This document shows positions 1 through 5,468 of a stretch of 6,434 nucleotides of DNA, in pieces. Position numbers and translations under genes: made by a program. The notes beneath the pieces were generated by a model. The model saw only the letters and a list, made by a program, of their open reading frames with translations. It did not search any database and was not told the DNA's origin. Position 1 is the first letter of the stretch, and every line of letters begins with the position of its first letter. Source of the stretch: Coleofasciculus sp. S288 (GTDB lineage: Bacteria; Cyanobacteriota; Cyanobacteriia; Cyanobacteriales; Coleofasciculaceae); contig JAIUYC010000237.1 of NCBI GenBank assembly GCA_020216575.1, forward strand, positions 1 through 6,434. Direction: 5' to 3'.

Positions 1-381
1 AGCGACGCAGCTGGAGAGACATCGCGGCTGGCTGATGCTTTTGAAGCCGTATTGGGAGCGCTCTACCTGAGTACCCATACTCTAGAACTGATACGTCCCT
101 GGTTAGACCCGCCGTTGCAGCAACTTGCTGATGAAATTCGCCAAGATCCAGCCCGCCAAAACTATAAAGATGCTCTCCAAGAATGGACTCAAGCCCATTA
201 CAAACTTCTCCCTGAGTATCGCCTGAAAGAAACCAGTTTAATCCACGGCGATGCTCAACGCTTCACGGCGGAAGTCTGGCTCCAAGGCCGACAATTGGGT
301 GAAGGAACAGGACGCTCTAAAAAGGCAGCAGAACAAGCGGCTGCGAAACAAGCATTTTTGGCAATTATGGAGAACTGTTGA
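1..381 (+). CDS. rnc: Ribonuclease III, C-terminal part (5' end outside window)
   Basis: This is the last 126 residues of ribonuclease III, the endonuclease that cuts double-stranded RNA in rRNA precursor processing and mRNA turnover. Reading frame 1 is open from the first base. Seen: the stretch LADAFEAVLGALYLS at residues 10-24 of the fragment matches the last conserved block of the RNase III catalytic domain. D12 and E15 sit where the family has its metal-binding Asp and Glu. After a linker, residues about 52-123 form a double-stranded RNA-binding domain, running from NYKDALQEW through AEVWLQGRQLGEGTGRSKKAAE to AAAKQAF, with the usual GxGxSKKxAE signature. The first signature block of the nuclease domain must lie upstream. 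The TTG at 52 is internal, not the start. Translation ends at TGA 379-381. Nothing in the visible part suggests damage. Confidence 0.95.
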   Translation, partial: SDAAGETSRLADAFEAVLGALYLSTHTLELIRPWLDPPLQQLADEIRQDPARQNYKDALQEWTQAHYKLLPEYRLKETSLIHGDAQRFTAEVWLQGRQLGEGTGRSKKAAEQAAAKQAFLAIMENC

Positions 382-402
382 CACTATCCGCACTTTTAGG
401 GC

Positions 403-431
403 GGAGATTCTTTAGAAGAAGAATCAGCTCC
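403..431 (+). terminator. Hairpin after rnc, possible terminator
   Basis: A perfect 7-bp stem GATTCTT (406-412) / AAGAATC (419-425) closes a 6-nt loop. It can be extended by GGA (403-405) with TCC (429-431) across a 3-nt bulge. It lies about 21 nt after the rnc stop, where a transcript end is expected. No T-run follows, so it is not a classical intrinsic terminator. It could equally be a 3' stabilising structure. Confidence 0.35.
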
Positions 432-858
432 ATAGCCAATTCTTGAACCATACTCGCTCTCAAAAGTTTTCACCATTCAAACGGTCAAGTATCTATGCAA
501 TACAATGTCACCCATTCAACAGTTAAACGAGAGTTTTCTGCATCACGGTGGTGTCAATTACCGCTAGACTCTCCGAGTTTCCTCATTGAGCTTACCTATG
601 TTCGCACTCACCTTAGAAGTTTTACCGATGGTGCTTGGCACATCGGGAGCACCCAGTCTAGGATTCAAAACTGGAACCTCTTACTTCTATGTCGTTGTCT
701 AGGTTCGGTTTATAGCTCCCTCATTTGCGTTGATTTCAGACCCCTGACGGTACTGCAAACCTTGTTTAATCAAAAAAAAGAAAGGCGAAGTATCTGACGC
801 GGACGTGCCTGCCGACTGGTTAACGGCGCAGTGACGAGTTCGTTGCTAACCAATAGTA
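432..858. other. Intergenic stretch without a recognisable protein gene
   Basis: About 430 bases between rnc and the leader of the oxidoreductase. A 100-codon open frame (495-797, plus) exists, but its translation is rich in scattered Ser, Leu, Cys and Trp, has no recognisable motif and shows no ribosome-binding site, so I do not call it a gene. A small inverted repeat GGTGCT (630-635) / AGCACC (648-653) is visible. GACCCCTGAC at 739-748 is an isolated match to the heptamer repeat found elsewhere in the window. The right end (about 772-858) is treated as a candidate RNA. Confidence 0.6.
772..852 (-). ncRNA. Candidate small RNA, leftward (speculative)
   Basis: A leftward transcript started from the extended -10 motif at 859-867 would begin near 850-852. 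Its 5' part can fold: GGTTA pairs with TAACC (plus positions 819-823 and 847-851), with inner GCA/TGC and ACG/CGT stems around an AGTT-type loop and bulges on one side. It would run into a T-run, seen on the plus strand as eight A at 772-779, giving about 80 nt. No strong GC stem directly precedes the T-run, which weakens termination there. It does not match any RNA family I can identify. The coordinates are inferred from the promoter and T-run only. Confidence 0.25.
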
Positions 859-867
859 ATTATAGCA
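859..867 (-). promoter_or_regulatory. Perfect extended -10 motif, leftward
   Basis: The minus strand reads TGCTATAAT, a full TGnTATAAT extended -10 element for a sigma-70-type RNA polymerase. No good -35 is seen 17-18 bases upstream (AACTTT or CAACTT there), which is typical for extended -10 promoters. It points away from the oxidoreductase into DNA without a minus-strand gene, so its product would be a non-coding or antisense RNA. The same bases lie only 7 nt before the Shine-Dalgarno sequence of the rightward mini-ORF. Confidence 0.4.
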
Positions 868-873
868 TTTTGT

Positions 874-879
874 AGGAGG
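874..879 (+). promoter_or_regulatory. Strong Shine-Dalgarno of the mini-ORF
   Basis: AGGAGG, inside TAGGAGGT, is a full match to the anti-Shine-Dalgarno and stands 6 nt before the TTG at 886. The larger genes starting at 4548 and 5469 lack any such site, so this strong one stands out. It is the main reason to take the 23-codon frame seriously. Confidence 0.5.
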
Positions 880-885
880 TAAAAG

Positions 886-957
886 TTGATTTTTGAGACT
901 AATTTTGCAGTAAAAGCCGTCTTAGAAAGACGGGGTTTCAGACCCAAGGAGATTTGA
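886..957 (+). CDS. Possible 23-residue leader peptide, coupled to the oxidoreductase
   Basis: A short frame starts at TTG 886, six bases after AGGAGG. It encodes 23 residues beginning MIFETNFAVKAVL, followed by the basic stretch ERRGFRPKEI. An in-frame TAA at 880-882 rules out a longer start. Its stop TGA (955-957) overlaps the ATG of the oxidoreductase (957-959) as TGATG, the arrangement of translational coupling. The codons AAG GAG near its end double as the Shine-Dalgarno of the next gene, and two small hairpins (917-933, 933-945) lie within it. I do not recognise the peptide. Inference: its translation could open the hairpins and deliver ribosomes to the oxidoreductase start. The alternative is chance, since 23 codons are short and TTG is a minor start codon. 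Confidence 0.4.
   Translation: MIFETNFAVKAVLERRGFRPKEI
917..945 (+). promoter_or_regulatory. Two adjoining hairpins before the oxidoreductase start
   Basis: CCGTCTT (917-923) and AAGACGG (927-933) form a perfect 7-bp stem on an AGA loop. GGGT (933-936) and ACCC (942-945) form a second, weaker stem on a 5-nt loop, sharing one base with the first. They end directly before AAGGAG (946-951). No T-run follows, so they are not a terminator. They could control ribosome access, or be a remnant of an IS200/IS605-like end, for which no other trace is seen. Confidence 0.4.
946..951 (+). promoter_or_regulatory. Shine-Dalgarno that fixes the oxidoreductase start
   Basis: AAGGAG lies 5 nt before ATG 957, ideal spacing. 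The alternative TTG at 954 would leave only 2 nt, so ATG 957 is preferred. Confidence 0.6.
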
Positions 958-2045
958 TGAAAAGAACTGGGATTGTTATATTAGGAGCCGGTCGCTGGGG
1001 CGTTCATTTGGTGCGAAATTTCTTGGAACACCCCGATGCCGAAGTGGTAGCGGTGGTCGATCCACACGTAGAACGTTTAGCTGCGTTGAAAGAGCGATTT
1101 GATTTAAATGGCAGTGTGATTTTGGCAGCCAATTGGGACTCGGTGCGTAATAGTCCTGAGGTTGAAGCCGTGGCGATCGCAACTCCTGCAACGACTCATT
1201 ATGCCTTAATTGAGGATGCCTTACGCCAAGGTTACCACGTCCTGGCAGAAAAACCCTTAACCCTCAATGTCTCAGAATGCCTGGAACTGTGCCGTCTTGC
1301 CGAACAACAGCAACGGCAGTTGATGGTTGACCATACCTATCTATTTCACCCTGCTGTCCAGCGCGGCCAAGAAGTCGTGCAGTCGGGGCGTTTGGGAGAA
1401 TTGCGCTATGGCTATGCCGCCCGCACTCATTTGGGTCCAGTGCGCCAGGACGTAGATGCCCTATGGGACTTAGCGATTCACGATATTGCGATTTTCAATG
1501 CCTGGTTGGGTGAGCAGCCGATAGAAGTTCAAGCGACTGGCCGGGTTTGGCTGACTCGTGAGCGTGATCAGTTAGGAGTTAGACCTGACGAATTAAACAA
1601 AGAAAGAACTCATAACTCTCGTCAACAAGGTCTTGCTGATTTAGTACAGGTTACTCTGACCTATCCGAGTGGCTTTCAAGCATTGATTCACCTATGTTGG
1701 CTCAATCCTGACAAACAGCGGCGTCTTGGTATAGTGGGGACACAAGGAACGTTGATTTTTGATGAGTTGCTAGCAGAGGCTCCCCTAACCCTCCAACTGG
1801 GGTACTTGGAGCAAAACGGCGATTACTTTACGCCGACTGGCCAACACCGTGAAGTTGTAGAGATTGAACCAGGAGAACCGCTGAGACTGGTTTGCGATCG
1901 CTTTCTCACCCGTGTCCGAAACAGCCAACCTTCACCCATATCCTCTGGCTGGGTTGGGGCAAAGTTAGTCCAGATTCTTTGCTGTCTCTCCCAATCTCTC
2001 CAACAGGGAGGACGCCCCGTTACAGTCCCTCAATCATTAAGCTAG
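957..2045 (+). CDS. Gfo/Idh/MocA-family NAD(P)-dependent oxidoreductase
   Basis: A 362-residue cytosolic dehydrogenase of the glucose-fructose oxidoreductase / inositol dehydrogenase family, which oxidises or reduces sugar-type substrates with NAD(P). Seen: an N-terminal Rossmann fold with GAGRWG at residues 10-15 after the first beta strand (IVIL), and an acidic strand end (VVAVVD, about 31-36). AEKPLTLN at about 97-104 holds the EKP signature lysine. WDLAIHDIAIF at about 170-180 gives the family's D-x3-H catalytic motif. The C-terminal domain includes LTYPSGFQALIHLCWLNPDKQRR (about 234-256), typical of the sheet domain. Length is normal for the family. Residues about 200-226 form an unusual hydrophilic loop encoded by repeat-like DNA (see 1570-1617). 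The start is ATG 957 with AAGGAG at 946-951. It is convergent with the histidine kinase, with a 34-bp gap between stops. The substrate cannot be told: WlbA-like nucleotide sugars or another sugar alcohol are possible. Confidence 0.9.
   Translation: MKRTGIVILGAGRWGVHLVRNFLEHPDAEVVAVVDPHVERLAALKERFDLNGSVILAANWDSVRNSPEVEAVAIATPATTHYALIEDALRQGYHVLAEKPLTLNVSECLELCRLAEQQQRQLMVDHTYLFHPAVQRGQEVVQSGRLGELRYGYAARTHLGPVRQDVDALWDLAIHDIAIFNAWLGEQPIEVQATGRVWLTRERDQLGVRPDELNKERTHNSRQQGLADLVQVTLTYPSGFQALIHLCWLNPDKQRRLGIVGTQGTLIFDELLAEAPLTLQLGYLEQNGDYFTPTGQHREVVEIEPGEPLRLVCDRFLTRVRNSQPSPISSGWVGAKLVQILCCLSQSLQQGGRPVTVPQSLS
1570..1617 (+). repeat. Heptamer-type inverted repeat inside the oxidoreductase gene
   Basis: AGTTAGGAGTT (1570-1580) and AACTCATAACT (1607-1617) are inverted copies with one mismatch in 11, around a 26-nt A-rich spacer. 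Each arm shows a 7-base period (AGTTAGG AGTTAGA; AACTCAT AACTCTC), the style of intergenic repeats of filamentous cyanobacteria. The sequence is in frame and encodes QLGVRP-DELNKER-THNS within a loop of the protein. Confidence 0.45.
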
Positions 2046-2051
2046 ACACCA

Positions 2052-2072
2052 TCACTCCTGACCCCTGACCCC
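2052..2072 (+). repeat. Three-unit heptamer repeat between convergent genes
   Basis: TCACTCC, TGACCCC and TGACCCC in tandem: two exact units and one degenerate unit of the family that makes the large array at 5307-5446, in the same orientation. It fills most of the 34-bp gap between the oxidoreductase stop and the kinase stop. No terminator hairpin is visible in the gap. Confidence 0.75.
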
Positions 2073-2079
2073 CTACAAA

Positions 2080-4158
2080 TCAGACTTCAGCATTTTTCTT
2101 GGTAATGGCTCCATTGAAGTCTACCCCATCAGTATCATCCACGGCAGTCTGAGTCTTATCGTCTGATTTTTGGGAGTCTTCTGAATTCAACAGCGAAGCC
2201 TCAATCCTAGGCAAGCTCATTTCAACAGTCGTTCCCTTGCCGTTCCCCTCACTGAATAGGGTAATACTACCTCCCATCATCTCCATTAAATTGCGTGAAA
2301 TGGCAAGACCGAGACCCGTACCCCCGCACTTGCGAGTAGTCGAACCATCAACCATGACGAAGGGACGAAATAGTTTGTGCTGTTGATCTGGGTCAATACC
2401 AATGCCTGTATCCTGAACCGTCACAACAACCTGTGAACTATTGCCATCAGGTTTCGAGCCGTGAGTATCGGAATTAGCGCTTTCCTGATGCTCTTGCCCC
2501 GTATCTTTGACCTCTTCTATCCGCGTACTAATCGTAATGCTGCCAGAGTCGGTGAACTTGACGGCGTTGCCAACGATATTCAACAACACCTGCTTGAGTT
2601 TAGCGGGGTCGGCACGGACGGCAATGACTTCATGCAATTCCGTAGTATTGAACTGCAATCCCTTTTGCTGAATGGGGACAACTTGTAAGTTAATGACTTC
2701 ATCGAGTAATTGTCGCAGGTCAACCGGCTCTATTTCCACCGTCAGCTTCCCGGCTTCAATTCTGGCAATATCCAGAACATCATTGATAATTCCCAACAGA
2801 TGAATAGCTGCATCGTCCGCTCGCTTTAAAAAATCCAATTCTTCTTCGCGATCATCACAGAAGCCATCTCGTACTAATCGTAAGCAGCCAATAATGCCAT
2901 TAAGTGGGGTTCTCAGCTCGTGGGATGTATTGGCGAGAAATTCATTCTTGAGTTGGTTAGCAGCCTGCGCTTCTTTCCACGCTGTTTCGACTTCTTCAGC
3001 CCAAGCTTTCAGGCGCTGAATCATGCCCTGGAGTGCTTCAGATAATTGGTTTAATTCCTTGATTTTGAAGTTTTGAGGAATCCGGTCAGTGGAGTTCATC
3101 CGAGATTCATTGAGAGCGTATTCGGTGAGTTTTTCTAAGGGACGCGCCAAGTCCCGAGCGATATAAAGTGTGGCTAAAAAGCTAGCTGCAATTAAGCCGC
3201 AGGTCAGGACTAACAGAACTTGTTGAATCTCTTTAAGACGATAAAGCGCATTCTCTTGTAGAGGAGTGACTGCTAAAATCACCCACTTTTGGTTCACCTC
3301 TGCGGTAATCGGACTGGGAATTGCCGTGTACCCAGCAAGTAATTCCACACCATTTTTTTCAAAGGAAAACAGGTGTTGAAATCTCTGTTCACCCGCGAGC
3401 GCATTGTCTACAGCTGCCTCAAGCCGTTTTGCATCTGCCTCCTGATCGATTTTTTTCCCAACTCGTTCTGGATGGGGATGAGCGAGTATCCTTCTCTCCT
3501 TCTGGTTAATGATCACTGGATAGCCAGTCAGCAACCCTGGCTTGGCTCGCTCTGGTTGTATCAGGGCTGACTGAATCATCAAGGCATATCGCAGTTGACC
3601 GACTGAATTATAAACTGGCGCACTGAGCAATAATTTGAGTTGACTGGTGGTGTTGGAGCGATTGGTGGGAGAGGATACAGCGGTTGATGATTTTTCTGGG
3701 AGTAGCGCTGTCACGTAAACCTTAGACGGATCGGAGAGCAATTGCGTTTGCGATTGAGGCCAAAGAGCCACCACTGGCTTGATGGGTAATTCATTTCTAC
3801 AGGTACTAGCGACAACCTCTTCGGTTGTGAGATCCCTCAACTGCACGCATTGGATCTGGGTCGGTAATTGTTGAGCGAGTTGCTTGACAAATCCTTGATA
3901 GGCTTGTGGTGATGCGGACTTGAGTACGCCCGATTCACTTGCCGTTACCAAATTGGCTTGGAGTGCGATGATTGATTTTTGAATGCTCTCACCTTGTCTC
4001 ACCGCGCTTTCTGTGAGATTTTGGCGAGCGGTTTCCAAGAGAATTGAGCGTGCTTTTCTATAGGTCACATACACCCCCGCTAGTAACACTGGCACACTTA
4101 GAAGCAAAAGGCGTGACAGTAGGAAGCGACGAAAGGAGGATTGACCTGGCTTAGCCAT
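2080..4158 (-). CDS. Membrane sensor histidine kinase with Cache-like periplasmic domain
   Basis: A 692-residue two-component sensor kinase. Seen, from ATG 4158: a hydrophobic segment at about 12-32 and a large periplasmic part (about 35-312). Its second half, with SAPVYNSVGQLRYALMIQ and ILAHPHPERVGKKI, resembles a double Cache ligand-binding domain. A second membrane segment follows (about 314-334), then a HAMP linker (about 335-390) and HisKA with SHELRTPLNG, where H413 is the phosphorylation site. HATPase_c carries the N-box NIVGNAVKF (N527, N531), DTGIGID (583-589), the F-box LFRPF and GGTGLGLAI (612-620). All catalytic motifs are intact. The C-terminal tail (about 650-692) is acidic and low in complexity, and there is no receiver domain. 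TTG 4173 would add five residues, but ATG 4158 directly precedes the basic pre-membrane stretch. No clear Shine-Dalgarno is seen for either. No response regulator is adjacent, so partner and signal are unknown. A hydrophilic insert of about 29 residues lies at about 548-576 of the ATPase domain. Confidence 0.93.
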   Translation of the reverse strand: MAKPGQSSFRRFLLSRLLLLSVPVLLAGVYVTYRKARSILLETARQNLTESAVRQGESIQKSIIALQANLVTASESGVLKSASPQAYQGFVKQLAQQLPTQIQCVQLRDLTTEEVVASTCRNELPIKPVVALWPQSQTQLLSDPSKVYVTALLPEKSSTAVSSPTNRSNTTSQLKLLLSAPVYNSVGQLRYALMIQSALIQPERAKPGLLTGYPVIINQKERRILAHPHPERVGKKIDQEADAKRLEAAVDNALAGEQRFQHLFSFEKNGVELLAGYTAIPSPITAEVNQKWVILAVTPLQENALYRLKEIQQVLLVLTCGLIAASFLATLYIARDLARPLEKLTEYALNESRMNSTDRIPQNFKIKELNQLSEALQGMIQRLKAWAEEVETAWKEAQAANQLKNEFLANTSHELRTPLNGIIGCLRLVRDGFCDDREEELDFLKRADDAAIHLLGIINDVLDIARIEAGKLTVEIEPVDLRQLLDEVINLQVVPIQQKGLQFNTTELHEVIAVRADPAKLKQVLLNIVGNAVKFTDSGSITISTRIEEVKDTGQEHQESANSDTHGSKPDGNSSQVVVTVQDTGIGIDPDQQHKLFRPFVMVDGSTTRKCGGTGLGLAISRNLMEMMGGSITLFSEGNGKGTTVEMSLPRIEASLLNSEDSQKSDDKTQTAVDDTDGVDFNGAITKKNAEV

Positions 4159-4547
4159 AACGAAGTTTCTCAAGTTGAAGTGGAAAACCCAACAGCAATG
4201 ATTACTACAGTAGATGGATTACCCACCCTAGGTTCGGGATAAGGATTGACCCAACACATGGGGGATTTGGAGTTATTTCTCTCAAGTCCCTGGCTTGATC
4301 GCTAGGAACTCAATTTGAAATCGGCTATTCCATTATCCTCAAGCTCCTAGATCGATCCATGAGAACTATCCAAAATTTCAAATCGAATAACCTATTCTGT
4401 TGTGGTTTCATCGACAATCGAAGGTGGCTGTTACGTAAGCCTGCTTGGTATCATCTTAGCTTGTTGCAAAAAGCAAGCCGCTTATGCTCATTGTTTATAG
4501 ATGGATACTCCCTCAGCCTTGTTTCCATGTGACCTATAGCGATCGCT
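4159..4547. other. Divergent intergenic region
   Basis: About 390 bases between the leftward kinase and the rightward reductase. It must hold the promoters of both, but I see no convincing -35/-10 pair on either strand. The best rightward candidates, such as TATGCT near 4483 or TATAGA near 4496, are 4/6 matches. It contains the inverted repeat ATTTGAAAT (4313-4321) / ATTTCAAAT (4375-4383), a small hairpin TCAAG (4282-4286) / CTTGA (4294-4298), GCTTG (4459-4463) / CAAGC (4474-4478), and a degenerate direct duplication (4281-4334 against 4338-4392). No gene is supported: the open frames here are short and motif-free. Confidence 0.55.
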
Positions 4548-4549
4548 AT
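4536..4549. promoter_or_regulatory. Perfect 14-bp palindrome with HIP1 at a start codon
   Basis: ATAGCGATCGCTAT is a perfect palindrome extending the HIP1 octamer (4539-4546) by three bases on each side. It takes the first two bases of the reductase ATG (4548-4550) into its right arm. It occupies the place where a Shine-Dalgarno would be, and none is present. It could be only an enlarged HIP1 site or an operator-like element. Confidence 0.4.
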
Positions 4550-5261
4550 GCCTGAAACCCCGATCCTCAACCGACTCCATACAACGGTGATTCTTGCCAT
4601 GAGTGCCGATGGTAAAATTGCTGATGAGATGCGATCGCCTGCTCGGTTTTCTTCCCCGACTGACCAAACACATCTAGAAAAACAAGTGGCTCAAGCCGAT
4701 GCTGTCTTGTTCGGTGCGGGTACGCTTCGCGCCTATGGAACGACCCGTAGTGTCTCCAATCCCCAATTGCTTCAACTCCGAAAACAGCGCGGGTTACCAC
4801 TGCAACCCGTGCAGATTGTTGCCTCCCGTTCGGGGATGCTTGACCCGCAATGGCGCTTCTTTCGCCAGCAAGTGCCTCGTTGGTTACTCACAACACCTTT
4901 TGGTGCGAAATACTGGCAGGAACAACCCGAGTCTGTTGCTGGGAGTTTTGAGCGAATTTTAGTGGTTGATACTGTTGCCGATAAACTTGATTGGAGCAAT
5001 GCATTCCAACAGCTAATCCAACTGGGAATAGGACGCCTGAGCATCTTAGGTGGCGGTGAATTAGTGGCGTCGCTTCTAGCCACTGATTTAATTGACGAAG
5101 TTTGGTTAACTGTCTGCCCATTGATTTTAGGGGGAAAAGCAGCACCAACCCCCGTGGATGGAGAAGGGTTTTCCGCTCAGTTAGCACCGCGTCTGGAACT
5201 TTTAGGCGTTGAAACAATTGAGCAGGAGGTATTTCTGCACTATCGGCTGCAACAATTGTGA
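4548..5261 (+). CDS. RibD C-terminal domain (dihydrofolate-reductase-fold) reductase
   Basis: A 237-residue soluble protein consisting only of the reductase domain found at the C-terminus of bifunctional RibD. In that enzyme the domain reduces 5-amino-6-ribosylamino-pyrimidinedione phosphate with NADPH in riboflavin synthesis. Seen: TTVILAMSADGKIAD (about 12-26), the family's N-terminal strand and SxDGxIA motif; SPTDQTHLEKQVAQADAVLFG then AGTLRAYG (36-64), the conserved helix and GxxT turn; and LGGGELVASLLATDLIDEVW then LTVCPLILGG (about 167-196), the NADPH-binding glycine motif and C-terminal signature. No deaminase domain is present and none could fit upstream, because an in-frame TGA lies at 4530. 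This also fixes ATG 4548, which has no Shine-Dalgarno. Length fits stand-alone members (COG1985). Whether it serves riboflavin synthesis or another pteridine-like substrate cannot be decided here, so no symbol is given. Confidence 0.9.
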   Translation: MPETPILNRLHTTVILAMSADGKIADEMRSPARFSSPTDQTHLEKQVAQADAVLFGAGTLRAYGTTRSVSNPQLLQLRKQRGLPLQPVQIVASRSGMLDPQWRFFRQQVPRWLLTTPFGAKYWQEQPESVAGSFERILVVDTVADKLDWSNAFQQLIQLGIGRLSILGGGELVASLLATDLIDEVWLTVCPLILGGKAAPTPVDGEGFSAQLAPRLELLGVETIEQEVFLHYRLQQL

Positions 5262-5306
5262 AGTTAGTTTAACCTAAAATAAAGCTTCTACCCTCACCAT
5301 CCCTTC
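5262..5306. other. Short spacer after the reductase gene
   Basis: An AT-rich 45-bp stretch between the reductase stop and the heptamer array. A 4-bp TTAG/CTAA pairing and a GAAG/CTTC pairing are visible, but neither makes a credible terminator. Confidence 0.4.
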
Positions 5307-5446
<140 letters not shown>

Positions 5447-5468
5447 TTTGTTATCCTAGATTCTCCCA

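Noticed and set aside
495..797. 100-codon plus-strand open frame after rnc
   Set aside because: No Shine-Dalgarno, no recognisable motif, and a residue composition like translated non-coding DNA; it also runs through the A-run and the candidate RNA region.
800..880. Riboswitch in the leader of the oxidoreductase
   Set aside because: I compared it by eye with cobalamin, preQ1, guanidine and glutamine-type cores and found no matching conserved core; only generic stems are seen.
954..956. TTG start for the oxidoreductase
   Set aside because: Only 2 nt from the Shine-Dalgarno AAGGAG; the next codon, ATG 957, has ideal spacing.
901..957. End of an IS200/IS605-like element, suggested by the hairpin 917-933
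   Set aside because: No transposase or accessory gene remnant, no matching second end and no target-site evidence in the window.
4159..4173. TTG 4173 start for the histidine kinase
   Set aside because: It would add only five residues and is a minor start codon; ATG 4158 fits the usual short basic N-terminus before the first membrane segment. The choice is not certain.
4567..5217. Several minus-strand and alternative-frame open frames within the reductase gene
   Set aside because: They overlap a gene with clear family motifs, lack ribosome-binding sites and show no domain signature.
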